DNA of 64,000 nucleotides from DATFQE01 sp963733845 (GCA_963733845.1 CAVTEM010000001.1:119200-183199), one strand, 5' to 3'. Positions 44,036-52,729 are shown, counted from the first letter of the stretch. The notes: generated by a model from the sequence alone, not told the origin. Numbers and translations: made by a program.

Positions 44036-44629
44036 ATGGCCCGCGTGGCCCGTCTGGACAGTGACGCTCGCCGCCGCGAGCTGGGCGAGGCGCTCTGGCG
44101 CGTGGTGTTGCGGGACGGGATCGAGTCAGCTTCGGTTCGCAAGGTCGCGGCCGAGGCGGGCATCTCCAAGGGCTCGCTTCGCCACGCCTTTCCCAGCCAG
44201 TCGGAGCTGCTCGCCTTCGCCATGCAGCTCATCGTCGACGAGGTCGCTCGGCGAGTGGCGGCGGTCGACGCCACGGGCGAGATCCGCGAGGTCGTCGAGC
44301 AGCGGCTGCACACGCTGCTCGTCCTCGACGCGGACACCCGCGCGATCTTCGACGTCTGGCTCGCCTTCGCCACTCGCGCTCGTGTCGACGAGAGTCTGCG
44401 GCCATTGCGAGACGAGACGCACGCCTCTGTGCGGGGCCTGTGCCGTGACTCCCTGGAGACGCTCCGGTCGCAGGGAAAGGCACGATCGGGGCTGGACGTC
44501 GAGCGCGAGGCCGAACGCCTGCACGCCCTGATCGACGGGCTCGCCCTGCATGCCACTCTCGAGCCCGAGCTCACCACGCCGGCGCGCCAGGTAGAGCTCC
44601 TGTCGGCACATCTGGACAGCCTCGCCTGA
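44036..44629 (+). CDS. TetR-family transcriptional repressor
   Basis: 197 residues from ATG 44036; GTG 44045 is an alternative. The N-terminal helix-turn-helix (ASVRKVAAEAGISKGSLRHA) is BetI/AcrR-like, followed by SQSELLAFAMQLIVDEVARR. The C-terminal helical domain has LHTLLVLDADTRAIFDVWLA and LHALIDGLALHATLEPELTT, as in TetR_C_6-type members. Two CTAGTAC palindromes between it and the divergent membrane-protein unit make that unit and itself the probable targets. Ligand unknown. Confidence 0.9.
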   Translation: MARVARLDSDARRRELGEALWRVVLRDGIESASVRKVAAEAGISKGSLRHAFPSQSELLAFAMQLIVDEVARRVAAVDATGEIREVVEQRLHTLLVLDADTRAIFDVWLAFATRARVDESLRPLRDETHASVRGLCRDSLETLRSQGKARSGLDVEREAERLHALIDGLALHATLEPELTTPARQVELLSAHLDSLA

Positions 44630-44685
44630 CCGGGGTCGCGCACCAGCTATAGATCGGCCGCGCCGACACGGCCGGCCGTCTTGCG

Positions 44686-45156
44686 GTGAGAATCGCTCGC
44701 GCCATGATGATCACCGAGCGCTCCAAGCGCGTCATCCCCTTTCGTCCGCACGACGCCAAGGCGGTCGGCGACGGCTGCTTCTACCTCGACCTGATCGTCT
44801 GGCTGAACGGCGACCGGATCGAATTGGGTGAGCGCGTCGGCTTCAACTACGGCTGCTACGTCAACGGCTACGGCGGACTACGGATCGGCGACCGCTCGAT
44901 CATCGGGCCTTACTCGATGATCCACACCGCCAACCACGAGATGTCCACCCAACGCCCGATCGTCGAGCAGGGCTGGACCGAACGCCCGGTCGAGATCGGC
45001 TCCGACTGCTGGATCGGGATGGGCACGAGCATCCTCCCCGGTGCGCGCATCGGGGACGGATGTGTGATCGGAGCGGGCAGCGTGGTCGTCGCAGGCGAGC
45101 TCGAGCCGAACTCCGTCGCGGTCGGCAACCCCGCGCGCGTCATCAAGCGGCGCTGA
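44686..45156 (+). CDS. hexapeptide-repeat acyltransferase (sugar O-acetyltransferase-like)
   Basis: 156 residues from GTG 44686; ATG 44704 (MMITERSKRVIPFRPHDAKA) is an equally good start. Left-handed beta-helix repeats are visible: IELGERVGFNYGCYVNGYGG, RIGDRSIIGPYSMIHTANHE (active-site His region), VEIGSDCWIGMGTSILPGA and RIGDGCVIGAGSVVVAG, ending AVGNPARVIKRR. This is the WbbJ/maa-type fold. The stop overlaps the glycosyltransferase start (TGATG), so the pair probably modifies a cell-surface glycan together. Confidence 0.9.
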   Translation: MRIARAMMITERSKRVIPFRPHDAKAVGDGCFYLDLIVWLNGDRIELGERVGFNYGCYVNGYGGLRIGDRSIIGPYSMIHTANHEMSTQRPIVEQGWTERPVEIGSDCWIGMGTSILPGARIGDGCVIGAGSVVVAGELEPNSVAVGNPARVIKRR

Positions 45157-46208
45157 TGCGGGTCCTCTTCCTGCAGCAGCAGCCCTGCATGCGGGCGCTC
45201 AAGTACGCCGCCGCGCTCCGCGCGGAGTTCCCGAAGACGCGGCTCGCCTTCGCCTATCAGGGAAAGACGCTGGCCGGCTTGTACGGGTCGGGCGACGAGC
45301 TCTTCGAGCGCTGGTGGAACCTAGGCTCGGAGCCGAGAAAGGCCTTGGAGGCGGCTGCACGGCAGTTTCGCGCCGACGTCATCCACAGCCACAACCTCCC
45401 GGACTCGCTGACCGCGCTGGCGCTCGAGCTCTTCGCCGGCCGGGTTCCGATCGTCCACGACGTACACGACCTCCAGAGCCTCAGAAAGACGCCGTACGAG
45501 CACGGGTTCCCGGAACCGCGCGATCCGCTCGTGCTGGAGCGGATCGCAGTGGAACAGTCCTCTGCGCTCGTCACGGTCTCGAGGGAGCTCCTGGACGAGA
45601 TCCGCTCCCGCCACCACCTGAGAGCGCCGACGCTCGTCCTCCCGAACTACGCGCTGCGGCGCGACCTGCCGGCGGTCCTGCCGCCCGCTGACCGCAGGAA
45701 CGGCCATAGGCCGCGGATCGTCTACCAGGGGACGCTCTCGACCAACGGCGGCCACTACGACCTGCGCGAGATCTTCTCGGCGATCCGCAGCGAGGGCTTG
45801 TCCATCGACGTGTATCCCTCGCGCCCAGTCTCGGGTTACGGGGCGCGGGTGCACGCGACGCTCCCGCCGGCGCAGTTGCTCGCCGAGCTACCGCAGTACG
45901 ACTTCGGCTGGGCCGGCTTCAACTCGACCTTGAACGGCGACCACCTCGACACCTGCCTCCCCAACAAGGCCTACGAGTACATCGGCTGCGGCCTGCCCGT
46001 CCTGACCCTGAAGCACCGCGCGCTCACGCGGCTCGTCGAGGGCGGACGGCTCGGCCTGAGCCTGGAGACCCTCGACGACCTGGGTGGTCAGCTCGCGGCC
46101 GTCGACGTCGTCGAGCTCCGCCGCAGGGTCGCAGAGTCAAGGCACGAGCTGACCGTCGAAGAGCACATCCACCACCTCTCCGGGCTCTACGAGACAGTAA
46201 CCACGTAG
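45156..46208 (+). CDS. glycosyltransferase (GT-B, family 4-like)
   Basis: 350 residues from ATG 45156, overlapping the acyltransferase stop by one base. The N-terminal Rossmann lobe has MRVLFLQQQPCMRALKYAAA, ADVIHSHNLPDSLTALALEL and VPIVHDVHDLQSLRK. The C-terminal lobe has IVYQGTLSTNGGHYDLREIF and the donor-sugar E-x7-E region PNKAYEYIGCGLPVL. Cytoplasmic or membrane-associated; the sugar and acceptor are unknown. Confidence 0.88.
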   Translation: MRVLFLQQQPCMRALKYAAALRAEFPKTRLAFAYQGKTLAGLYGSGDELFERWWNLGSEPRKALEAAARQFRADVIHSHNLPDSLTALALELFAGRVPIVHDVHDLQSLRKTPYEHGFPEPRDPLVLERIAVEQSSALVTVSRELLDEIRSRHHLRAPTLVLPNYALRRDLPAVLPPADRRNGHRPRIVYQGTLSTNGGHYDLREIFSAIRSEGLSIDVYPSRPVSGYGARVHATLPPAQLLAELPQYDFGWAGFNSTLNGDHLDTCLPNKAYEYIGCGLPVLTLKHRALTRLVEGGRLGLSLETLDDLGGQLAAVDVVELRRRVAESRHELTVEEHIHHLSGLYETVTT

Positions 46209-46254
46209 CGAATCCGGCGGTACCATCGAAGCAGGATGCGCTCTCCGGGCCGTC

Positions 46255-46941
46255 ATGCTCTCGCTGTTCGCCGTGGTCCTCGTCTGTGGGGTCTCCGCTC
46301 AGGCGCAGACTCCGCCTGCCGCCACGGCCACGCTCAAGACCGCCACGCTCAAGTCGAAGTGGAAGGAGAGCTGGCTCACCGGAACCGTCAAGTTCTCCGG
46401 GAACGTGACCGCACCGTCGACGCTGCGCGTGTCGATGCGTCCGAAGGGTGGCGGCAAAGTCGCCGCCTCGGTGGATCTCCCGGACGTGCAGCCGGGGCTG
46501 TTCGGCGGCACGCTGATACTGCCCAACCGGCTGCTGCCGAATACCTACCGCGTCACGGTCTCCGGAACGAGCAACGGCGCCCAACTGACGCCGACCCACC
46601 GCGACGTGAAGCTCTCGGCGCCGCCCGAGGGCGTCGTCGACAAGGCGTTCGTCAGCGCGGTCCAGGGCGGAAAGCCGGCGCTGACCCTGCGCGGTCGCCG
46701 CATCAAGATGTTCGCCCGTTTCCACTTCGTCGCGCCGCCGAAGACGCGCAAGCTCTGGGCGTACTGGATCAGGCCCGACTTCAAGAAGGTCTTCGAGGCC
46801 AAGAACAAGCCGTACAAGGTCAATACCGACACGTTCGTGGTGGACACGACCCGCGCCGGGCTGACCAAGGGCGTCTGGTTCTGCTACATGCGCTCGTCGA
46901 GCGGCACGATCATCAAGAAAGTCCGCGTTCGCATCGCCTAG
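46255..46941 (+). CDS. secreted protein of unknown function
   Basis: 228 residues from ATG 46255 (MLSLFAVVLVCGVSAQAQTP, signal peptide with cleavage near AQA). An ATG at 46235 is in another frame and would supply a basic N-terminus, so one missed base upstream is possible. The mature part is Lys-rich and beta-rich (LTGTVKFSGNVTAPSTLRVS, LPNTYRVTVSGTSNGAQLTP) and ends KKVRVRIA. It resembles extracellular carboxypeptidase-regulatory or Ig-like folds. Convergent with the kinase gene. Confidence 0.7.
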   Translation: MLSLFAVVLVCGVSAQAQTPPAATATLKTATLKSKWKESWLTGTVKFSGNVTAPSTLRVSMRPKGGGKVAASVDLPDVQPGLFGGTLILPNRLLPNTYRVTVSGTSNGAQLTPTHRDVKLSAPPEGVVDKAFVSAVQGGKPALTLRGRRIKMFARFHFVAPPKTRKLWAYWIRPDFKKVFEAKNKPYKVNTDTFVVDTTRAGLTKGVWFCYMRSSSGTIIKKVRVRIA

Positions 46942-48862
46942 CGCGCGCCGTCCGCTCTCCTAACCCGCGGTGGTCCCGCCCGGCGGCGGGGGTGGCGGGG
47001 GCGGTGGCGGCGGCGGCTGTGGGCTCGGCGGCTGCGGCGGGGCTGCGGGTCGGTGGCGGCGGCTGAGGCGTGGGCGGAGGCGGCGGCACGACGACCGTGC
47101 GCGTCGCCCGCAGAACAAGGACGCGGCGGCTGCCGTCGAACCGCGGGTCGACGGTCGTGAACGCTCCGGGCTCGGCTGTCAGCGCGAAGACGAGCCTGTT
47201 CGGCCGCTCCGTCGTGCGCACGATCAGACCGCCCGACCGGCCCACCCCGAGCTCCGAGGTGATCCCCTGCTGCCTCACCTCGATGGTCGCGCGGCCGTCC
47301 GAGAGGTTCTTGTCCGTCGGAACGAGGCTGTTCCTGCCGATCGACGCGTCCGTGAACGTGATCGTCGCCAGCACGGCCTGATCGGTCGGCGCGCTCATCC
47401 GAATGCGGCTCGCGGTGGGCTGCGGGAACGGGGTCGGGGCGGTCGTCGTCGCCGGCGCGGTGGTCTGCTGCACGGTCGTGCCCTGGGTCGTCTGCGGCCC
47501 GTCCGAGGCCTCCTCGGAGCCTCCGAATCCGATCACCGCCACCGCGAACCCGACGACGCCCAGGAGGACGATCCCGGCGACGCCCAGCAGGATGCGGCGG
47601 TTCGGCAGCCCGCGGCCCGCCTGCTCGGGCCACTGGAAGGTCTCGTCGGGAGCGGCGGGCGGCGCGGTCGGCGGGACCGCCGGCGGCAGCGTCGCGGCGG
47701 CCAGCGCGGGATCGGGCTCGACCGCGGCGGGCTCGGGGATCGGCTCGGGCGGCGGCTCGGGAACGGGCTCCGGAGTGGGCTCGGGAATCGGCTCCGGTGT
47801 GGGTTCCGGAATGGGCTCGGGCGTTGGCTCGGGTGCCGGCTCCTCCGCCACCGCAGCGGTCTCGGCCGCCGGCGTGACGTGGCTTCTCGCCTGCTCCTCG
47901 GCCGCTGCCGGCTCCGGCTGAGGCGTCGCGGCCACGGCGGCTGCCACAGCGGCCGCGGAGGGAAGCTGCGCCTGCCGCCGCCAGACGGGCCCGATCGCGG
48001 ACAGGAGGATGTCCTCGAGCGCGTGCGAGGCCTCGCGCGCGTCGGTCGGTCGGTCCGCGGGCTCCTTGGCCAGCAGGCCTTCGACCCACGCCGCCAGCGC
48101 CGGGTCGATGTCGGGGTCGTGCGTGCGCAGCGGGGGCGGCGGATCGTAGATGTGCGCGTGCAGGACGGCCCAGGGCGTGTCCGTGTTCGTGAACGGGACC
48201 CGGTTCGCGAGCAGCTCGTAGGCCATCACCCCGGTCGAATAGAGGTCCGTGTGCGGCCCGATCTCCTTGGCCATCGCCTGTTCGGGCGCCATGTAGGTGG
48301 GCGTCCCGACCGTCATCCCGCTCTGCGTGAGCGTCATGACCGTCTGAGGAGCGAACAGCGCTTTGGCGATGCCGAAGTCGGCGATCTTGATTCCGCCGTC
48401 GGCCGTCACCATCAGGTTCTCCGGCTTGAGGTCGCGGTGGACGATCCCGCGCTCGTGCGCGTGTGCGAGCCCGGCCAGCAGGCCCTCGAGCACGCCTCCG
48501 ATCTGGGCCAGCGAGAGCTTGCCGACGAACGGCCGCAGGGAGCCCTGCTCCATGTACTCCATCGCGATGTAGGGGGTGCCCTCGTGCTCGAAGTAGTCGT
48601 GCACCGTGACGATGTTCGGATGCCCCATCGAGCCGGCGATCCTCGACTCGGAGACGAAGCGCCGGGCCCAGGACGGATCCGCGGCATGGAACGCGGAGAG
48701 TTCCTTCAGCGCGACGCGGCGCCCGAGGTCGGGCTGCTCGGCCAGGTAGACGACGGCCATCCCACCGCGCCCGAGGACGCCGTGAATCTCGAAGCGCCCG
48801 ACCCTCCGTGCAGCCTTCTTCCACGCGAGCCTCAGTTTGCGCGCCGCGCCGGACCGCGGCAA
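46913..48862 (-). CDS. membrane Ser/Thr protein kinase (PknB-like) with PEP repeats
   Basis: 649 residues from TTG 48862. The kinase domain (about 20-290) has the glycine loop LGRGGMAVVYLAE, VALKEL Lys, VHRDLKPENLMV, IADFGIAKA and PTYMAPEQAM. Next is a Pro-Glu spacer (PEPTPEPIPEPTPEPIPEP), one membrane span (ILLGVAGIVLLGVVGFAVAV) and an extracellular ~180-residue domain. The given C-terminus is doubtful: a one-base shift in the Pro/Gly-rich tail gives PPPPGGTTAG and a TAG at 46960-46962, ending before the convergent gene. It starts 4 bp after the Crp-like regulator stop, so the two are probably co-expressed. Confidence 0.9.
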   Translation of the reverse strand: MPRSGAARKLRLAWKKAARRVGRFEIHGVLGRGGMAVVYLAEQPDLGRRVALKELSAFHAADPSWARRFVSESRIAGSMGHPNIVTVHDYFEHEGTPYIAMEYMEQGSLRPFVGKLSLAQIGGVLEGLLAGLAHAHERGIVHRDLKPENLMVTADGGIKIADFGIAKALFAPQTVMTLTQSGMTVGTPTYMAPEQAMAKEIGPHTDLYSTGVMAYELLANRVPFTNTDTPWAVLHAHIYDPPPPLRTHDPDIDPALAAWVEGLLAKEPADRPTDAREASHALEDILLSAIGPVWRRQAQLPSAAAVAAAVAATPQPEPAAAEEQARSHVTPAAETAAVAEEPAPEPTPEPIPEPTPEPIPEPTPEPVPEPPPEPIPEPAAVEPDPALAAATLPPAVPPTAPPAAPDETFQWPEQAGRGLPNRRILLGVAGIVLLGVVGFAVAVIGFGGSEEASDGPQTTQGTTVQQTTAPATTTAPTPFPQPTASRIRMSAPTDQAVLATITFTDASIGRNSLVPTDKNLSDGRATIEVRQQGITSELGVGRSGGLIVRTTERPNRLVFALTAEPGAFTTVDPRFDGSRRVLVLRATRTVVVPPPPPTPQPPPPTRSPAAAAEPTAAAATAPATPAAGRDHRGLGERTARARRCERGLS

Positions 48863-48866
48863 GTCG

Positions 48867-49553
48867 TCAAATCGACCTCGAGCGCAAGCGGTCGGCGTCT
48901 TCGACCTCGATCCGCGAGCGGCCCAGGACGACCGCGCCCCGCTCCTGGAGCTGCCGCAGGACGCGGTTCACCGTTGCCCGGGAGGTGCCCGCGAGCTCGG
49001 CCAGCGCCTCCTGCGGCAGCGGAACCGACCCGTCGTAGAGCGCGGCCAGGTCGGCCAGCCGGCGGACGACCCGCTCGTCTGCAGACAGGTAGTACGCCTC
49101 GGTCAGGAGCTCCGAGAGCTGGCGCACGCGCTCGCCCAGGATCGCGACGAGGATCGCGTCGACCCCCGGATAGTCGTGGCGGAGCCGCTCGAAGTCGTCG
49201 CGGAGAATCGAGCGCGTCTCGCCCGCCTCGAGCGCCTGGATCGTCGCGGAGCGCTCCTGGGTGCCCGAGACCAGCGCGAGCTCGCCGAAAGCGTCTCCAC
49301 GGCCGCGGACCGCGAGCGTCGCGGTGTCGCCGAGGGGAGTGGTGATCCGGACCGCGAAGCGCCCGGACGCGATCAGGTGCAGCGCGTTGGCCGGGTCGCC
49401 CCGGTGGAAGACGATCTCGCCGCGACCGAACGTCCGCCGCCGCGCAATCGAGAGCACCGCACGGACGTCGTCCTGAGGAACCTGGGAGAAGAGCGTCCAC
49501 TCCACGGTATGTCGCGAGTTTGACACTTCTTCGGTCGCGGGCGCGAACGACAC
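48867..49553 (-). CDS. Crp/Fnr-family transcriptional regulator
   Basis: 228 residues from GTG 49553; GTG 49505 (VEWTLFSQVP) is an alternative closer to the usual length. The cNMP-binding domain has FGRGEIVFHRGDPANALHLI and RGDAFGELALVSGTQERSAT (phosphate-binding cassette-like, with R-S-A). The C-terminal winged helix has ALAELAGTSRATVNRVLRQL. No Fe-S cysteine pattern, so it is not Fnr-like. Only 28 bp separate its start from the divergent small protein gene, so promoters overlap. Coupled to the downstream Ser/Thr kinase. Confidence 0.9.
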   Translation of the reverse strand: MSFAPATEEVSNSRHTVEWTLFSQVPQDDVRAVLSIARRRTFGRGEIVFHRGDPANALHLIASGRFAVRITTPLGDTATLAVRGRGDAFGELALVSGTQERSATIQALEAGETRSILRDDFERLRHDYPGVDAILVAILGERVRQLSELLTEAYYLSADERVVRRLADLAALYDGSVPLPQEALAELAGTSRATVNRVLRQLQERGAVVLGRSRIEVEDADRLRSRSI

Positions 49554-49581
49554 CGCGCTCGGGTCGACCTAGCTTGGGGAC

Positions 49582-49950
49582 ATGGCAGCGCCTCATGTGG
49601 AAGAAGCCGGCATCACTCGCAGCAAGCGCCACAGCCTTCGCCGCATCGCCCTGGGGCTCGCGGTCGCGGCCCTGATCTCGCCGGCGGCCGCGCAGGCCCG
49701 TCCACTGGATGTCGACGGACTCGATGCCCGCACGATCCACCAGCTGTCGCTCCCGGTCCGCGACGCGGAGGAGCTCGCGTTCACGCGGCATCCGGCGAAG
49801 CCGAAGCCTGCGACCGTCAACCGCTCGAAGGAGGCCAAGGGCTACGAGGCGGGGGTCGGAAGCCTCGTCGGGCTCGTCCTCATCCTGGCGGCGACCGGTG
49901 GGGCAGTCGCCGTCCACCACGGCAGGAAGACGAAGCTCTCGCCGGCGTAG
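49582..49950 (+). CDS. small exported membrane-anchored protein
   Basis: 122 residues from ATG 49582. Basic N-terminus and signal-like core (SKRHSLRRIALGLAVAALIS, cleavage near AAAQARP), a short extracellular part, and a second hydrophobic span near the C-terminus (GVGSLVGLVLILAATGGAVA) with a basic tail (HHGRKTKLSPA). Divergent to the Crp-like regulator, which may control it. Family not recognised. Confidence 0.65.
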   Translation: MAAPHVEEAGITRSKRHSLRRIALGLAVAALISPAAAQARPLDVDGLDARTIHQLSLPVRDAEELAFTRHPAKPKPATVNRSKEAKGYEAGVGSLVGLVLILAATGGAVAVHHGRKTKLSPA

Positions 49951-49978
49951 AGAAATCGCTCCGGAACCTGCGGCGCGC

Positions 49979-50010
49979 AAGAGGGTCGGCCCGGGGAGGC
50001 TGACCCTCTT
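49979..50010 (+). terminator. hairpin terminator
   Basis: 9-bp stem AAGAGGGTC / GACCCTCTT, followed by AAA, 28 bp after the small exported protein gene. Confidence 0.55.
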
Positions 50011-50030
50011 AAACGTGGCGCGCTCAGAAA

Positions 50031-50051
50031 TATGTCATAGTACATAACTAT
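50031..50051. promoter_or_regulatory. overlapping inverted repeats upstream of the MocR-type gene
   Basis: An AT-rich 21-bp block in very GC-rich DNA contains two nested inverted repeats, TATGT/ACATA and ATAGT/ACTAT. It lies 20 bp before the first possible start of the MocR-type regulator. It is a likely promoter and operator, probably autoregulatory. Confidence 0.45.
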
Positions 50052-50070
50052 CTTTTCACTAGCACACACT

Positions 50071-51372
50071 CTGAAACCCGGCGCCGGAGCCGCCGCGATC
50101 GCCGCGACGATCGAGTCCGCGATCGCCGAGGACCGCCTCGCGCCTGCCGCACGCCTGCCCGCGGTCCGCGACCTCGCGGGCGAGCTCGAGGTGAGCCCGG
50201 CGACGGTCGCCGCCGCCTACCGCACGCTGAAGCAGCGCGGCCTCGTCAACGCCAACCGTCGCCGCGGCACCGTCGTCGCCTCTCAGCCGCCGCTGCGCGT
50301 GCCGGGCGAGTCGCTGCTCCCCCCGAACGCCCGCGACCTCGCGAGCGGCAACCCCGATCCGGCCCTGCTGCCGCCGCTCGGCCCGGCGCTCGCCCGCCTC
50401 GACCCGCAACACAAGCTCTACGGTGGGCCGAACAAGCTGGCGGCGCTGGTCGAGCTGGCCGAAGCCGACTTCGCCGCCGACGGGATCGCCGGCGACGTGG
50501 CCGTCGTCGGCGGGGCTCTCGACGGCCTGGAGCGCGTCCTCCAGACGCAGCTCAGGCCCGGAGACCGCGTGGTCGTCGAGGATCCGAGCTGGCCGCGGAT
50601 CGCCGACCTGCTCCAGGCGCTCGGACTCGAGCCGGAGCCGGCGGCGGTCGACCAGCGCGGGCTCGTCCCCGACGCCCTCGAGCGCGCGCTCCGGCGCGGC
50701 GCGCGCGCGGTGATCGCGACGCCGCGGGGGCAGAATCCGACGGGAGCAGCGCTCGACGAAGAGCGGGCGATCCTCCTGCGTGACGCGCTGGGCCGGCATC
50801 CCGACGTCCTCGTGGTCGAGGACGACTACGTCGCGCCCGTCGCGGGAGCCCCGTATTTCGGCCTGCACGGCGCGAACGCACGCTGGGCGGTGATCCGCTC
50901 CGTCTCGAAGGTGCTCGGTCCCGATCTGCGCGTGGCGCCGATGGCGGGCGACCCGCTCACGATCAGCCGCGTCGAGGGCCGACAGCTGCTCGGGTCCGGG
51001 TGGGTGAGCCACCTGCTCCAGCAGACCGCCGCCCGGCTGTGGGGGAGCGCGGCGACGAGGAAGCTGCTCGCGCGCGCGGAGCGCACCTACGCCGAGCGCC
51101 GTGCCGCGCTCGTCGAGGCGCTCGCCGGATACGGAATCGCCGCCCAGGGCGGTTCCGGCCTCGGCGTGTGGGTCCCGCTCGCCGACGAGGCGGCGACCGT
51201 GCAGCGGCTGCTCACCCGTGGCTGGGCCGTAAGCCCGGGCGAGCGCTTCCGCTTCGACTCGCCCCCGGGAATCCGGATCACGACGACCGACCTCGAGCCG
51301 AGCGAGGCCGCGCAGCTGGCCGCCGCTCTCGCCACGAGTTCGGGCGGCGGCACGTCCACCTACGCCGGGTAG
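50071..51372 (+). CDS. MocR-type GntR regulator / PLP aminotransferase fusion
   Basis: The frame is open from 50041 (after TAG 50038-50040). The GntR winged helix is ARLPAVRDLAGELEVSPATV then AAAYRTLKQRGLVN; the aminotransferase-fold part has ATPRGQNPTGAALDEERAI, LVVEDDYVAPVAGAP and SVSKVLGPDLRVAPMAGDPL (PLP Lys in SVSK). No ATG, GTG or TTG lies upstream of the winged helix: the only near-start codon is CTG 50071, and GTG 50191 would delete half of it. Start is therefore uncertain (433 residues from 50071). MocR regulators use PLP or amino compounds as effectors; the MFS exporter 5 bp downstream is the probable target. Confidence 0.8.
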   Translation: MKPGAGAAAIAATIESAIAEDRLAPAARLPAVRDLAGELEVSPATVAAAYRTLKQRGLVNANRRRGTVVASQPPLRVPGESLLPPNARDLASGNPDPALLPPLGPALARLDPQHKLYGGPNKLAALVELAEADFAADGIAGDVAVVGGALDGLERVLQTQLRPGDRVVVEDPSWPRIADLLQALGLEPEPAAVDQRGLVPDALERALRRGARAVIATPRGQNPTGAALDEERAILLRDALGRHPDVLVVEDDYVAPVAGAPYFGLHGANARWAVIRSVSKVLGPDLRVAPMAGDPLTISRVEGRQLLGSGWVSHLLQQTAARLWGSAATRKLLARAERTYAERRAALVEALAGYGIAAQGGSGLGVWVPLADEAATVQRLLTRGWAVSPGERFRFDSPPGIRITTTDLEPSEAAQLAAALATSSGGGTSTYAG

Positions 51373-51377
51373 CGGCC

Positions 51378-52613
51378 GTGGACCTCCGGCGGCTGGGCTT
51401 CGGCCTCTCGCGTCAGCTGTGGATCGTGGAGATCGGCGTCTTCCTGAACATGCTCGGCTACGGGGCCGTCTTCCCGTTCGAGGTCATCTATCTCCACGAG
51501 GAACGTGGTTTCGACCTCGGCGTCGCCGGCCTCGTGGTCGGCCTCGTCACCGGTTTCGCCGTCGTCACCGCTCCGATCGCCGGCGCGGTCATCGACCGGA
51601 TCGGCGCTCGGGCGACCGCCGCCGCGGCGGGCCTGTCGCTCGCCGCCGGCTACGCCGGCCTGGCCTTCGCCGAGTCGCTGCCGACCGCCCTGGCCTCGGC
51701 CGCGCTCGCCGGGATCGGCAACGGCGCGATCTCTTCGAGTCAGTCCACACTCATGACCGTGCTCGCACCGCGCGAGCTCCGCCAGCGGGCGAGCGCGGTC
51801 TCGCGCGTCGCGGTCAACGTCGGCATCGGACTCGGCAGCGCGATCGGCGGCCTCGTCGCCGGCTTCGGGCTGAGGGGGTTCATGGCGCTGTTCCTGGTGA
51901 ACGCAGCCACGTACGTCGTCTACGTCGCGATCCTGGTCGCGATGGTGCGAGAGCACGCCCCGCCCCCGGTCCGCGCGTCCGGTGGCTACCGGCGCCTGCT
52001 GCGCGACCGGGCCTTCGTCCACTTCGCCCTCACCAACATCGTGCTGATCGCCGTGGGCTGGGGCGTCCTGGCCTGGATCGTGCCGCCCTACGCCCGGGAG
52101 CTCGGCATCGCGCCCGGCCTGATCGGCGTGCTCCTGCTGGCGAACGCCGCCACGGTCGTCGTCGCCCAGGTGCCGATCGTGAAGGCCGCCGAAGGGCGGA
52201 GCCGAGTGACGGCGCTGGTGCTCGGCGCGCTCGCGTGGGTCGCCGCGTGCCTCCTGGCAATCGGGGCGCAGGACGCCACGCCGACCGTGGCATACCTCTG
52301 CCTGCTCGCGGCCGCAGTGGCGTTCGCGATCGGCGAGTGCCTGCACGCGACGGTGTTCCTGCCGCTGGTCGCCGACCTCGCGCCGCCGGAGCTCCGCGGG
52401 CGCTACATGGCCGCGATCGGCTTGACGTGGTGGCTGGGGCTGGCGCTCGCGCCGACGCTCGGCGCGCAGGCGCTCGCGGTCTCGCCGACGCTGGCGCTCC
52501 TGTCGGCCGCCGGACTCAGCATCGCGACGATCGTCTCGCTGCTCGCGCTGGAGGCACGGCTTCCGCTCGCCGCGCGCGTGATCCCTCGCCCGCAGGCGAC
52601 GGCACCACGCTAG
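51378..52613 (+). CDS. MFS transporter
   Basis: 411 residues from GTG 51378, 5 bp after the MocR-type gene stop. About 12 membrane spans. The loop 2-3 signature region is GAVIDRIGARATAAAAG, and ALASAALAGIGNGAISSSQS and RGRYMAAIGLTWWLGLALAP are typical of drug-efflux MFS proteins. With the regulator it forms an obvious two-gene unit, likely for export of an amine- or PLP-related compound. Substrate is inferred only from context. Confidence 0.88.
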   Translation: MDLRRLGFGLSRQLWIVEIGVFLNMLGYGAVFPFEVIYLHEERGFDLGVAGLVVGLVTGFAVVTAPIAGAVIDRIGARATAAAAGLSLAAGYAGLAFAESLPTALASAALAGIGNGAISSSQSTLMTVLAPRELRQRASAVSRVAVNVGIGLGSAIGGLVAGFGLRGFMALFLVNAATYVVYVAILVAMVREHAPPPVRASGGYRRLLRDRAFVHFALTNIVLIAVGWGVLAWIVPPYARELGIAPGLIGVLLLANAATVVVAQVPIVKAAEGRSRVTALVLGALAWVAACLLAIGAQDATPTVAYLCLLAAAVAFAIGECLHATVFLPLVADLAPPELRGRYMAAIGLTWWLGLALAPTLGAQALAVSPTLALLSAAGLSIATIVSLLALEARLPLAARVIPRPQATAPR

Positions 52614-52617
52614 GGAA

Positions 52618-52707
52618 CGGAGAGGGCGGGATTCGAACCCGCGACCCACGTTTCCGCAGGTACGCGATTTCCAGTCGCGCTCCTTAGGCCAACTCGGACA
52701 CCTCTCC
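52618..52707 (-). tRNA. tRNA-Ser(GGA)
   Basis: A 90-nt class II tRNA on the minus strand: acceptor GGAGAGG pairs with CCTCTCC, discriminator G, anticodon loop CTGGAAA (anticodon GGA), long variable arm, T-loop GGGTTCGAATCCC. CCA is not encoded. It is intact and different in sequence from the five tRNA-Ser scars. Confidence 0.95.
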
Positions 52708-52729
52708 GGGCCGCGTAAGGGTAGCGCTG

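Noticed and set aside
46970..49345. 791-codon plus-strand frame with poly-Gly start
   Set aside because: Antisense of the Ser/Thr kinase and Crp-like genes; composition is Arg/Gly-rich with no domain.
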